A DNA stretch of 64,000 bases, taken from positions 62,001-126,000 of the forward strand of contig CAJMKK010000003.1 of NCBI GenBank assembly GCA_905214105.1. Direction: 5' to 3'. A program made the translations under genes and the position numbers. Shown in pieces: positions 56,245 to 64,000 of the stretch (the stretch's first letter is position 1; every line of letters begins with the position of its first letter). The notes beneath the pieces were generated by a model. It searched no databases. It saw only the letters and a list, made by a program, of their open reading frames with translations, and was not told the DNA's origin. Source of the DNA: an uncultured bacterium (GTDB taxonomy: Bacteria; Actinomycetota; Coriobacteriia; Coriobacteriales; Coriobacteriaceae).

Positions 56245-56676
56245 CTACAGCTTAATGTCAAAGTTGATCTCGGGGACGGCGGCCAGGTCGGCCAACGTCA
56301 CGCCGTCGACGTACTTTTCGATCACGTCGTCCAGACCACGCCAGAATTTGACGGTCGAGCAGAGATCGCTGCGGGCGCAGCTGTTGTCGATACCATCGCA
56401 CGCCACCGGAGCCGTGCTGCCCTCGACGGCGCGCAGGATGTCGCCAGCACGCACCTCGGCCGGGTCCTTGGCCATCATGTAGCCGCCACCCTTGCCGCGC
56501 ACGCTCTTAAGCAGGCCTGCCTTCATAAGCGGACGCACAAGCTGTTCCAGATACTTTTGCGAGATACGCTCGCGGTCGGCGACCTCGCGCAGGGCGATCT
56601 TGCCCTCGGCGTCACCAAGCGCTGCGATATAGATCATCAGTCGGAGGGCATAGCGGCCCTTAGAAGAAATGAGCAT
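56245..56676 (-). CDS. Rrf2 family iron-sulfur regulator, divergent from suf
   Basis: The 143-residue protein is an Rrf2/IscR-type winged helix: MLISSKGRYALRLMIYIAAL, the DNA-reading ISQKYLEQLVRPLMKAGLLKS and the wing RGKGGGYMMAKDP. Three cysteines (C93, C100, C106) fit a [2Fe-2S] site. It is encoded divergently from sufCBDSU and is the natural regulator of that operon. The start at 56676 has GGGAGGGTAGGT upstream. A longer reading from 56754 would run through a palindromic repeat and is rejected. Confidence 0.93.
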   Translation of the reverse strand: MLISSKGRYALRLMIYIAALGDAEGKIALREVADRERISQKYLEQLVRPLMKAGLLKSVRGKGGGYMMAKDPAEVRAGDILRAVEGSTAPVACDGIDNSCARSDLCSTVKFWRGLDDVIEKYVDGVTLADLAAVPEINFDIKL

Positions 56677-56697
56677 ACCTACCCTCCCATCGCATCT

Positions 56698-56726
56698 GGG
56701 ACAACATAACCAGGTTTGTTTGTCCC
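56698..56726. repeat. 29-nt GGGACAA palindrome (copy 2 of 3)
   Basis: GGGACAA (56698-56704) and TTGTCCC (56720-56726) flank a loop with AACCAGGTTTG. It has the same length as the copies at 1758 and 56742. It lies in the leader of the Rrf2 gene. Confidence 0.65.
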
Positions 56727-56741
56727 AAATCTTAAGTGAGT

Positions 56742-56770
56742 GGGACAAACACAACAGGTTATTTTGTCCC
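56742..56770. repeat. 29-nt GGGACAAA palindrome (copy 3 of 3)
   Basis: GGGACAAA (56742-56749) and TTTGTCCC (56763-56770) flank CACAACAGGTTAT. It lies 15 bases from copy 2, so the two form a tandem pair in the rrf2-suf divergent region. Confidence 0.65.
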
Positions 56771-56792
56771 AGAATTTGAAAAGTCGAGTGGA

Positions 56793-56816
56793 TTAGTCGG
56801 GTTTTCCCTTGACTAA
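56793..56816. promoter_or_regulatory. Candidate Rrf2 operator overlapping the suf promoter
   Basis: TTAGTC (56793-56798) and GACTAA (56811-56816) are inverted half-sites 12 bases apart. TTGACT at 56809-56814 is a good -35, with TAACTT at 56831-56836 as a weak -10 (16-base spacer). The half-sites overlap the -35, as expected for repression by the divergently encoded Rrf2 protein. Confidence 0.5.
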
Positions 56817-56900
56817 CGCCGAACCCATAGTAACTTTATTCCGAGAAGATTCCTAGGGTTTCGCACACCCATGAGTACACCATATACAGAGAGGGACAGC

Positions 56901-57701
56901 ATGAGCGCAAATCCGCTGCTTTCCATCGAAGGTCTGACCGCCTCCGTGGACGAGAAGACCATCCTCCACAACGTCAACCTCAACGTCGCCGCCGGCGAGA
57001 CCCACGTGCTGATGGGACCCAACGGCGCCGGCAAGTCCACCCTTGGCCACCTGGTCATGGGCGATCCCGTCTACACCGTGCAGGACGGACGTATCGTCTT
57101 TGACGGCCAGGACATCACCGAGCTCACCACCGACAAGCGCTCGCGCGCCGGCCTGTTCCTGAGCTTTCAGGCCCCGGTCGAGATCCCGGGCGTGCCGCTG
57201 TCGAGCTTTTTGCGCGCCAGCATCGCCGGCCGCCCCGGTCTGGAGATGAAGGGCAAGGAGTTCCGCCGTCGCGTCAAGGAGCTCGCGGCCGAGCTCAACA
57301 TGGATACCGCCTATCTCAACCGCGAGCTGGGCGTGGGCTTCTCGGGCGGCGAGAAAAAGAAGGTCGAGATGCTCCAGCTTCTGCTGCTGCAGCCCAAGCT
57401 CGCCATCCTGGACGAGACTGACTCGGGCCTGGACGTCGACGCCCTGTCCACCGTCAGCCACGGCATGGACGCCTACCGCAAGAGCTGCGACGGCTCCATG
57501 CTCATCATCACGCACAACACGCGCATCCTGGAGCACCTGGATGTTGACCGCGTCCACGTTATGGTCAAGGGCCACATCGTGCGCGAGGACGACGCCTCGC
57601 TCATCCCCTGGATCGACAAGAACGGCTTTGAGACCTTCGAGCGCGAGGCCGCCGAGCAGCGCGCCCAGGCCGAGACCGCCGCTGCCGAGCAGCAGGCGTA
57701 A
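56901..57701 (+). CDS. sufC: Fe-S cluster assembly ATPase SufC
   Basis: This is the cytosolic ABC-type ATPase of the SufBCD scaffold for iron-sulfur cluster assembly. The 266-residue protein has Walker A GPNGAGKST (39-47), the SufC-specific FSGGEKKKVEMLQ signature, and Walker B LAILDETDSGLD. The ATG at 56901 with GAGAGGGA upstream is preferred. An ATG ten codons earlier lacks a ribosome binding site. It is first of five suf genes and is followed by sufB after 12 bases. The tail is rich in Ala and Glu. Confidence 0.97.
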   Translation: MSANPLLSIEGLTASVDEKTILHNVNLNVAAGETHVLMGPNGAGKSTLGHLVMGDPVYTVQDGRIVFDGQDITELTTDKRSRAGLFLSFQAPVEIPGVPLSSFLRASIAGRPGLEMKGKEFRRRVKELAAELNMDTAYLNRELGVGFSGGEKKKVEMLQLLLLQPKLAILDETDSGLDVDALSTVSHGMDAYRKSCDGSMLIITHNTRILEHLDVDRVHVMVKGHIVREDDASLIPWIDKNGFETFEREAAEQRAQAETAAAEQQA

Positions 57702-57713
57702 AGGGGCGACGCA

Positions 57714-59126
57714 ATGACCAAGAACCGCACCGAGGTCGCGGACATCGACCGCAGCCTCTACGACTTCACCTATGGCGAGGAGGGATTCGAACGTCTCGAC
57801 GCCGGCATCACGCCCGACATCGTGCGCGAGATCAGCGCCAAGAAGGACGAGCCACAGTGGATGCTCGACCTGCGCCTCAAGTCCCTCGAGATCTTCAACC
57901 GCTTCCCGGATCCGACGTGGGGCCCCTCCATCGAGGGCTTGGACATGGACAACATCGTCACCTACGTCAAGCCCAACACCGACCAAAAGCACGACTGGGA
58001 GTCGGTGCCCGACGACATCAAGAACACCTTTGAGCGCCTGGGCATCCCCGAGGCCGAGCGCAGCTACCTGGCGGGCGTCGGCGCGCAGTACGACTCCGAG
58101 CTGGTCTACCACAACATGCAGGACACGGCGTCCAAGATGGGCATCGTGTACTCCGGCATCGAGGAGGCTCTGCACGACCCGCAGTGGGAGCCGCTCATCC
58201 ACGAGAAGTTTATGACGCTCATCCCGCCCACCGACCACAAATTTGCGGCCCTGCACGGCGCCGTATGGTCGGGCGGCTCGTTTGTCTACGTGCCCAAGGG
58301 CACCAAGCTCGATTTTCCGCTGCAGAGCTACTTCCGCCTCAATGCCAAGGGTGCCGGCCAGTTTGAGCACACGCTCATCATTGTCGAGGACGATGCCGAC
58401 CTGCACTTTATCGAGGGCTGCTCCGCGCCCAAGTACAACGTGGCCAACCTCCACGCCGGCGCCGTCGAGCTCTTTGTGGGCAAGCGTGCGCACCTGCGCT
58501 ACTCGACCATCGAGAACTGGTCCAAGAACATGTACAACCTCAACACCAAGCGTGCGCGCGTGGACGAGGACGGCGACATCGAGTGGATCAGCGGCTCCTT
58601 CGGCAGCCACGTGGGCTACCTCTACCCCATGAGCGTGCTCAACGGCCGCCGCGCCCGGTCGAGCTTTACCGGCATCACCTTTGCCGGCGCCGGTCAGAAC
58701 CTCGATACCGGCTGCAAGGTCGTGCTCAACGCGCCCGAGACCTCGGCAACCGTCGAGACCAAGGGCATCTCCAAGAGCGGCGGCATTCAGACCTTCCGCA
58801 GCTCTATCGTTGCCACACCCAAGGCCGAGGGCTCCAAGGCAACCGTGAGCTGCCAGTCGCTGATGCTCGACGACCAAAGCCGCTCCGACACTATTCCGGC
58901 CATGGACATCCGCGCCAAGAACGTCGACATCGGCCACGAGGCCACCATCGGCCGCATCGGCGACGACAAGGTGTTCTACCTGATGAGCCGCGGGATCTCG
59001 GAGGAAGAGGCCCGCACCATGATCGTTAACGGTTTTGCCAACCCGGTCTCCAAGGAACTGCCGCTTGAGTACGCCGTCGAGATGAACAACCTGATCAAGC
59101 TCGAGATGGAAGGAGCGATCGGATAA
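57714..59126 (+). CDS. sufB: Fe-S cluster assembly scaffold SufB
   Basis: SufB forms the scaffold with SufC and SufD on which clusters are built. The 470-residue protein has the family marks: DNIVTYVKPN, FVYVPKGTKLDFPLQSYFRLN, EGCSAPKYNVANLHAGAVELFV, and the C-terminal MSRGISEEEARTMIVNGFANPVSKELPLEYAVE. AAAGGGGCGACGCA precedes the ATG. The stop TAA overlaps the sufD ATG by one base (TAATG), so translation is coupled. Confidence 0.97.
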   Translation: MTKNRTEVADIDRSLYDFTYGEEGFERLDAGITPDIVREISAKKDEPQWMLDLRLKSLEIFNRFPDPTWGPSIEGLDMDNIVTYVKPNTDQKHDWESVPDDIKNTFERLGIPEAERSYLAGVGAQYDSELVYHNMQDTASKMGIVYSGIEEALHDPQWEPLIHEKFMTLIPPTDHKFAALHGAVWSGGSFVYVPKGTKLDFPLQSYFRLNAKGAGQFEHTLIIVEDDADLHFIEGCSAPKYNVANLHAGAVELFVGKRAHLRYSTIENWSKNMYNLNTKRARVDEDGDIEWISGSFGSHVGYLYPMSVLNGRRARSSFTGITFAGAGQNLDTGCKVVLNAPETSATVETKGISKSGGIQTFRSSIVATPKAEGSKATVSCQSLMLDDQSRSDTIPAMDIRAKNVDIGHEATIGRIGDDKVFYLMSRGISEEEARTMIVNGFANPVSKELPLEYAVEMNNLIKLEMEGAIG

Positions 59127-60397
59127 TGAAACAGGAAACCAACACCGCTGCTACCACGCTCGAGCAGGTCAACGCTATGCCGGCCGCCACTTGGGGCTGG
59201 CTCAAGATGAACCAGACCAAGCTCGAGCTTTCGGACGAGCTTGCCCTCGCCCCCGCCGAAGCCGTTGAGGTTGAGGGCCTGGACGAGCAGTTCTCCGGCG
59301 CGGCTGATGCCTTCGACGCCGCTATGGAAGCCATGGCTGAGCGCTTCCCCGAGCGCCGCGCCTCCGCCCCGGGTGATGCCGCCGACCGCGCCCGTATCAC
59401 GCCCGAGACCGAGCTCGACGTGCCCGCCACCTCCATCTACCAGGCCGGCGCCATTAAGCTGGAGGAGGAGCTCTCCCCCGCTGAGGCCTTCGAGACTGGC
59501 ATGGGCGAGGCTGCCTACACCTACCTGGCCGACCACGCCACTAAGCGCGTCGTCATCGATGTGCCCGCATACAAGCACGCCACGGTTACCGTGCGTGCGA
59601 GCGGTGTCGATGCCGCCGCGGCCATCGCCGCCATCGACGTCATCGCCCGTCCCCAGTCGACGCTCGACCTGCAGATCGCCCTGGACTCCCCCGTTGCCGG
59701 CGAGGGCGTCGTGGGATCCGTGCTGCGCGTGTGCGCCCACGAGTACGCCACCGTCAACGTGGCCTGCACGCAGATGCTCGACGATAGCTGGATCGCGCTC
59801 GACGACACCGGCCTGTTCCTGGACGAGGGCGCGCGCGTCAACGTGCAGCACACCGTCCTGGGTGCCGGCGCCAGCGCCACCGGCCTTGCCGGCGACCTGC
59901 TGGGCGATACCGCCAAGGTCACCATCGATACTGACTACCTGGGCGCCCGCGAGCAGGTGCGCGACTTTAACTACGAGCTGCGCCACCGCGGTCGCAAGAC
60001 CGAGTGCGAGATCGACGCCAACGGCGTACTGACCGGCACGTCTAAGAAGGTCTACCGCGGCACCATCGACCTCGTGCACGGCTGCAAGGGTGCAACCGGC
60101 ACCGAGCGCGAGACGGTGCTTTTGGCCAACAAGGGCGTCGACAACAAGACCGTTCCCGTCATTCTCTGCGACGAGGACGACGTCGCCGGCAACCACGGCG
60201 CCACGATCGGCCACGTCCGCGACGAGCAACTGTTCTATCTCGCCTGCCGCGGCCTTGACCAAAACGCCGCCGAGGACCTGTTCATTCGCGCCAAGCTGGA
60301 GGACGCCGCGCTTTCCGCCACCGACGAGCGCACCCGCGCAGCCGTCGTCCGCTTGGGCAACAACCTGATCGACAACTTTGAAGAGGAGCTCGCATGA
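59126..60397 (+). CDS. sufD: Fe-S cluster assembly protein SufD
   Basis: SufD pairs with SufB in the SufBC2D complex and is needed for iron entry. The 423-residue protein shows the SufBD core, with the GLFLDEGARVNVQHTVLGAGA beta-helix and the C-terminal DDVAGNHGATIGHVRDEQLFYLACRGLDQNAAEDL. The N-terminal 130 residues are acidic and less conserved. It overlaps sufB by one base and sufS by four (ATGA). Confidence 0.95.
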   Translation: MKQETNTAATTLEQVNAMPAATWGWLKMNQTKLELSDELALAPAEAVEVEGLDEQFSGAADAFDAAMEAMAERFPERRASAPGDAADRARITPETELDVPATSIYQAGAIKLEEELSPAEAFETGMGEAAYTYLADHATKRVVIDVPAYKHATVTVRASGVDAAAAIAAIDVIARPQSTLDLQIALDSPVAGEGVVGSVLRVCAHEYATVNVACTQMLDDSWIALDDTGLFLDEGARVNVQHTVLGAGASATGLAGDLLGDTAKVTIDTDYLGAREQVRDFNYELRHRGRKTECEIDANGVLTGTSKKVYRGTIDLVHGCKGATGTERETVLLANKGVDNKTVPVILCDEDDVAGNHGATIGHVRDEQLFYLACRGLDQNAAEDLFIRAKLEDAALSATDERTRAAVVRLGNNLIDNFEEELA

Positions 60398-61719
60398 TCG
60401 ACACCGAGCACGTTAAATGCGACACCTGTACCGCCCCCGAGCCCATGGAACTCGACGCCAGCGACGAGGCTTCGCGCGGCTGGCCCACCGTGGACATCGA
60501 GACCAACCCCTACAAGGGCCAGTTCCCGCTGTTCCAGCAGCACCCCGAGATCGCCTTCCTCGATAGCGCCGCCACCGCGCAGCGCCCTGCCTGTGTGCTC
60601 GACGCCGAGCGTGACTTCTATCAGCGCATGAACGCCAACCCCCTGCGCGGCCTGTACTCGCTGTCCGTCGAGGCCACCGACGCCATCGCGAAGGTCCGCC
60701 AGCAGATCGCCGACCTCATCGGCGCCGCCCAGGCCAACGAGGTCGTCTTCACCCGCAACACGAGCGAGTCGCTCAACCTGATCGCCAAAAGCTTTGCACC
60801 CACGGTGCTCGAGCCCGGTGACGAGGTCGTCATCACCATCATGGAGCACCACTCCAACCTGATTCCGTGGCAGCAGGTCTGCCGCGAGACCGGCGCCAAG
60901 CTCGTCTACCTCTACCCCACCAAGACCGGCCAGCTCACCACCGAGGAGGTTCTTGCCAAGGTTGGTCCCAAGACCAAGATTCTGGCCGTGGGTCAGGTTT
61001 CTAACGTGCTGGGCGTCGAGAACCCGGTCAAGAACCTCGGCAAGCTCGTCCACAAGTACGGCGGCTATCTGGTCGTCGACGGCGCGCAGTCGCTGCCGCA
61101 CATGCCGGTCGATGTGGCCGACCTGGGAGCCGACTTCTTTGCCTTTAGCGCACACAAGGCCATGGGCCCCATGGGCATCGGCGTGCTGTGGGGCAAGATG
61201 GACCTGCTCAACGCCATGCCGCCCATGCTCACCGGCGGCGAGATGATCGATTCGGTCACCGAGCAGGACGCCGTCTGGGCGCCCGTCCCCGAGAAATTCG
61301 AAGCCGGCACGCAGGACGCCGCCGGCATCTTCGCCACGGGCGCCGCCCTTGATTACCTGGTCAACACGGTGGGCTACGAAAACATCCAGGCACGCGAGCA
61401 GGCACTCGTCCATTACCTGATGGGCGAGCTCATGCAGCTCGACTTTGTCCAGATCATCGGCTCCATCTATTGGGACAACCACCACGGCGTTGTGAGCTTT
61501 AACGTCAAGGGCATCCATCCGCACGACGTCGCGAGCATCATGGACATGGACGGCGTCTGCATCCGCGCCGGCCACCACTGCGCGCAGCCGCTGCTCACCT
61601 GGCTGGGCGTCGAGAACCTTGCCTGCTGCCGCGCCAGCGTGGCCTTCTACAACGACAAGGCCGACATCGACAAGTTCATCGCCGGTCTGCATCACGTTTG
61701 GAGCACGTTCAATGGGTAA
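60394..61719 (+). CDS. sufS: Cysteine desulfurase SufS
   Basis: This PLP enzyme removes sulfur from cysteine and passes it to SufU. The 441-residue protein has FLDSAATAQRP, the MEHHSNLIPW segment, the PLP lysine in FSAHKAMGPMGIG, and the active cysteine in RAGHHCAQPLL, all of the SufS (group II) type. An unusual 45-residue N-terminal extension contains CDTCTAPEP, a C-x2-C pair whose role is unknown. The start overlaps the sufD stop (ATGA). Confidence 0.95.
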   Translation: MIDTEHVKCDTCTAPEPMELDASDEASRGWPTVDIETNPYKGQFPLFQQHPEIAFLDSAATAQRPACVLDAERDFYQRMNANPLRGLYSLSVEATDAIAKVRQQIADLIGAAQANEVVFTRNTSESLNLIAKSFAPTVLEPGDEVVITIMEHHSNLIPWQQVCRETGAKLVYLYPTKTGQLTTEEVLAKVGPKTKILAVGQVSNVLGVENPVKNLGKLVHKYGGYLVVDGAQSLPHMPVDVADLGADFFAFSAHKAMGPMGIGVLWGKMDLLNAMPPMLTGGEMIDSVTEQDAVWAPVPEKFEAGTQDAAGIFATGAALDYLVNTVGYENIQAREQALVHYLMGELMQLDFVQIIGSIYWDNHHGVVSFNVKGIHPHDVASIMDMDGVCIRAGHHCAQPLLTWLGVENLACCRASVAFYNDKADIDKFIAGLHHVWSTFNG

Positions 61720-62146
61720 TCTGTATACCTCCACCACGTTTATGGAGCACAACTCGCACCCCGACTATAAGTACGAGATGGATGCTCCCACGCACGAGCA
61801 CGACGGTATCAACCCCAGCTGCGGAGACGAGCTCACCTTGCAGCTGCGTGTCGAGAACGATGTAATCGAGGAAGCCTCGTTTACCGGGCACGGCTGCGCC
61901 ATAAGCCAGGCCAGCGCCGACATCATGGCCGACCTCATCACCGGCGAGACCGTCGAGGAGGCGCGTCGCTTGGCGGGACTCTTCCTCGCCATGATCCGCG
62001 GCGAGAAGCTCTCCGAGGACGACCTGGAAGACCTGGACGAAGCCGCCCAGCTTCAGGACATCTCGCACATGCCCGCCCGCGTCAAATGCGCCGAGCTCGC
62101 CTGGCGCACCCTCGACGGCATGCTCGAGGGGCAAGCAAACCAGTAG
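61712..62146 (+). CDS. sufU: Fe-S assembly sulfur transfer protein SufU
   Basis: SufU is the zinc-dependent sulfur acceptor that works with SufS in Gram-positive bacteria. The 144-residue protein has NPSCGDELTL (Cys37, Asp39), the FTGHGCAISQASAD motif (Cys62) and the C-terminal RVKCAELAWRTL (third Cys), the SufU metal ligands. The ATG at 61712 overlaps the sufS stop by eight bases. It is the last gene of the operon, before a strong terminator. Confidence 0.94.
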   Translation: MGNLYTSTTFMEHNSHPDYKYEMDAPTHEHDGINPSCGDELTLQLRVENDVIEEASFTGHGCAISQASADIMADLITGETVEEARRLAGLFLAMIRGEKLSEDDLEDLDEAAQLQDISHMPARVKCAELAWRTLDGMLEGQANQ

Positions 62147-62179
62147 CGTATGCCCCGAATCCAAGGTTTTTGATTGCCG

Positions 62180-62210
62180 AGCCGCCCGATACGGGCGGCT
62201 CTGTTTTTTC
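62180..62210 (+). terminator. Rho-independent terminator of the suf operon
   Basis: AGCCGCCCG (62180-62188) pairs with CGGGCGGCT (62192-62200), followed by CTGTTTTTTC. It lies 33 bases past the sufU stop. Confidence 0.92.
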
Positions 62211-62640
62211 TAATGAGCGCGAACGCACAAAGTCCGCGCGTCCGGCACCCCGTCTGTCATTTACCACACAGCCAGACGCGAACACGGGCGTTTTCCACAG
62301 CACCAAAGGCCTGCGGCAGGGCCACGAGCACGCCTAGCATCGTCCCATGCCCCATCCAGCTGGGCTCCGATTCGCTTCGCGCCTGCTGCAGACGGGTCCC
62401 ATAGGGAGCGGCGTGCATTTTTGCGAGTATTCAGCACGCCAAGCTGTGTGTATACGCATCGAAAGCGTTAATCAACGTCTCCAGGCGCATATATTGTGCG
62501 TTTTAGAACAAGCATCGTGGTATCAGGGGCGCAAACATGAGCTTCGGGAGCGCATCGGCAGGCATAAATAGCTTCGGGGCCCGTATGTTGCAAAATTGCG
62601 ACGGTAGTGGCAGTACCGCGATGCTGAAAACTCCATTTTT

Positions 62641-62795
62641 TGCACGGCGCAGATGGGGGTAGGCACGGGCAAACCCGGACTGAGCCCTTATTTTATGCAA
62701 GATGGCGATTGTTCTATGCATATTAAGAAGTGCAGTTGCCGCACCAGGCTTTTGAACGCTTGTTGCGGCGTATGGACGACCCCATCTGCGGTGCA
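62641..62795. repeat. Inverted repeat pair flanking the 3' side of the RAYT gene
   Basis: The arms at 62641-62658 and 62780-62795 are complementary except for an internal bulge and are about 120 bases apart. The right arm ends ten bases from the transposase stop. RAYT genes are typically flanked by such inverted palindromes. Confidence 0.4.
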
Positions 62796-62804
62796 CAGGC
62801 GACC

Positions 62805-63617
62805 CTACATCACGTTTCCGCCAGTCCGCATCGCCGTCCGCGCGCGGGCACGCACAATACGAGAGACGGTACTTTTGCCAATCCCGGTATAGCGCTCAAT
62901 CTGGCGCACCGTGAAACCGGCATCGTGCAATCCAAAAATAACGGTATCGCGCTGCGCCGGCGGTGCGGCTTTAACCCCGCGAAGCGGAACCCCGAGTTCC
63001 TTCGCCATCTTGCCGGCAAAGGCGTGGCGTTCCCACTCCGTCTCTTTCATATCGCCCAGCGCTGGCTCGCCGCCGTCGGGCGTCGAAAGTGAATAGGCAA
63101 TAAAGCCCTCGGCAGAACCAAAGAGCTCAAGCACGCAAGAAGGATCAGAAAATCCCCTCGCGACATCAGCCGCGTCACCGTCGTAAGCGCGCAAATGCTC
63201 CGCAAAGCTGCTCCAGGGATAACGCTCGATTAGGCCAACGCCCGCCTCCTGTGGATCGGCGTGTACGGAGCGAATAGCCTCCATCACCTGCCAGTCGGTA
63301 TCGAGCGAGCGCCGGTCAAAACGGTTCTGGAACAGATGGTCTGTGCGCCCCGTGCGTTTATTGAACCGCCGCGCGTACGTCAAAAGCAGCCGGTGCATCG
63401 CCGCGCTCATCGCGTCCTCGTAATCTGAAAGCACAAGATGCACGTGATTGCCCATAAGGCACCAGGCGATAACCGTCACGCCCGCCTCGCGGCAGCAGTC
63501 GCGCATCAGTTCCAAAAACTCCCACCGGTCTTCATCGCCCTCAAAGATGAGCTGCTTGCCCGTACCGCGGGCACAGACATGGTAAAAGCCGGTAACCGTT
63601 CTCCAAACGCGCTGCAT
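62805..63617 (-). CDS. REP-associated tyrosine (Y1/IS200-like) transposase, RAYT
   Basis: The 270-residue protein has the Y1 (HUH) transposase core: YHVCARGTGKQLIFE at the N-terminus, GNHVHLVLSD with the HUH-type H-x-H, and the helix RFNKRTGRTDHLFQNRFDRRSL. The motif order fits Transposase_17 of RAYT proteins, which process dispersed REP palindromes as single-copy domesticated genes. A C-terminal helix-turn-helix (GFTVRQIERYTGIGKSTVSRIV) is added. The ATG at 63617 has AAGGGAG upstream. The catalytic Tyr is probably in the helix after the conserved RNRF-like segment, but none aligns certainly by eye. Confidence 0.85.
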   Translation of the reverse strand: MQRVWRTVTGFYHVCARGTGKQLIFEGDEDRWEFLELMRDCCREAGVTVIAWCLMGNHVHLVLSDYEDAMSAAMHRLLLTYARRFNKRTGRTDHLFQNRFDRRSLDTDWQVMEAIRSVHADPQEAGVGLIERYPWSSFAEHLRAYDGDAADVARGFSDPSCVLELFGSAEGFIAYSLSTPDGGEPALGDMKETEWERHAFAGKMAKELGVPLRGVKAAPPAQRDTVIFGLHDAGFTVRQIERYTGIGKSTVSRIVRARARTAMRTGGNVM

Positions 63618-63943
63618 GGCGCTCCCTTCGCCGGGATCTGCTTGCCATCCAATACAGCACGATTGAAGCGTGCCATCAAAACATCCACGCAAAACAATAG
63701 ACTCGCGCGGCCAAAGGCAGTAAATAGGCGGCGAACGGCACCGTTGCAACAGGTCAGCCCCCGCAACGCTTACAAGAGCTGACCAAAAGCTTGCCCAAGA
63801 CGAACCCCCCCCCTACGGAAGTTCACGACCACAGAACATAGAGTTAAACCGTTTCAATTAAAACTTCCGGACTTCTCGCTACGAAAACTGAGCCGTTCGC
63901 CGAATATTCCGTGCATTTCGCGGTATTATAGGGGCTGCATGTC
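63618..63943. other. Intergenic region upstream of the RAYT gene
   Basis: No gene is evident. TATTAT at 63924-63929 could be a -10 for the plus-strand ORF that starts at 63944. A run of C at about 63806-63813 and AT-rich sequence are the only other features. Confidence 0.3.
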
Positions 63944-64000
63944 ATGTCCCTTTCGAAGGGTCGCCCGGCAATCGCCAGCCACGACCCCCAGACGGGACGC
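63944..64000 (+). CDS. Possible 5' end of a gene cut by the window edge
   Basis: An open frame starts at ATG 63944 (MSLSKGRPAIASHDPQTGR) and continues past the end. AGGGG lies nine bases upstream and a TATTAT box just before that. Nineteen codons are too few to name a family, and other frames here are also open. Confidence 0.35.
   Translation, partial: MSLSKGRPAIASHDPQTGR

Larger units (their letters stand above)
62147..62804. other. Intergenic region between sufU and the RAYT transposase
   Basis: After the suf terminator nothing with a coding signature is seen. Two near-complementary arms, TGCACGGCGCAGATGGGG (62641-62658) and CCCCATCTGCGGTGCA (62780-62795), lie just past the transposase stop and could form a large hairpin. 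A shorter palindrome, GGTAGTGGCAGTACC, is near 62603. These may be REP/BIME-type sequences mobilised by the adjacent transposase. Confidence 0.4.

Noticed and set aside
56853..60262. Long minus-strand open frames opposite sufC, sufB and sufD
   Set aside because: These are GC-skew shadows. The plus-strand genes have full SUF motifs and operon overlaps.
62805..63749. 314-codon version of the RAYT transposase
   Set aside because: The first 44 residues (MQRCRSPPIY...) lack similarity, and the ATG at 63617 has a good ribosome binding site.

Overview
The window looks like a chromosome segment from a Coriobacteriia actinobacterium, most likely Collinsella or a close relative. This is an inference. 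It rests on moderately high GC housekeeping genes, a sufCBDSU operon with a divergent Rrf2 regulator, an MPKTG sorting-signal wall protein, galactofuranose (Glf/GlfT) chemistry, and a run of large secreted proteins built from ChW (clostridial hydrophobic W) repeats. No rRNA, CRISPR array or prophage was seen.

Layout. 1-3000: shikimate genes (an aroE-aroK fusion and aroQ) and glf (UDP-galactopyranose mutase). 3100-3200: tRNA-Arg(TCT) with its terminator. 3239-19494: a cell-surface polysaccharide locus. It has an ABC-2 exporter pair, a polyprenyl-phosphate-type GT2, a frameshifted acyltransferase, two GlfT2-like galactofuranosyltransferases flanking a LicD-type phosphotransferase, rmlA, rmlB and a fused rmlC-rmlD for dTDP-rhamnose, another GT2, and a GtrA/GtrB/PMT-like membrane glycosyltransferase cassette. 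19637-35411: five consecutive minus-strand genes of about 950-1050 codons. Each has a signal peptide and 9-14 ChW repeats joined to a different catalytic domain: a GT80 (sialyltransferase)-like domain, an L,D-transpeptidase, GH25 plus a CHAP/NlpC-like domain, NlpC/P60, and C39-like.

35420-46700: an AT-richer accessory island. It holds unknown proteins, a DUF4365 protein, a DUF2971 protein, degenerate transposase fragments, a candidate ATPase plus PD-(D/E)xK nuclease pair, and a SatD-DUF3307 pair. Upstream of satD is a striking array of three 17-bp palindromes spaced exactly 29 bp apart. 46741-53405: more surface-glycan genes (GT2, acyltransferase, polytopic membrane protein, GlfT1-like GT2) and a DUF1703-type ATPase. 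53606-56676: a wall-anchored lysozyme-like protein, an MNT-HEPN toxin-antitoxin pair and an Rrf2 regulator. 56901-62146: the sufC-B-D-S-U operon and its terminator. 62805-63617: a REP-associated (Y1/RAYT) transposase. A gene start may be cut by the right edge.

How it fits together. The glycan genes plausibly build and export a rhamnose- and galactofuranose-containing wall polymer carrying phosphodiester substituents from LicD. The ChW proteins are probably wall-bound enzymes that remodel the envelope made next door. The most unusual items are the secreted GT80-like ChW protein, the modular ChW paralogue cluster with signs of recombination between genes, the ATPase/nuclease pair with a cysteine-rich N-terminus, the 29-bp periodic operator array, and a family of 29-nt GGGACAA palindromes that might be served by the RAYT transposase.
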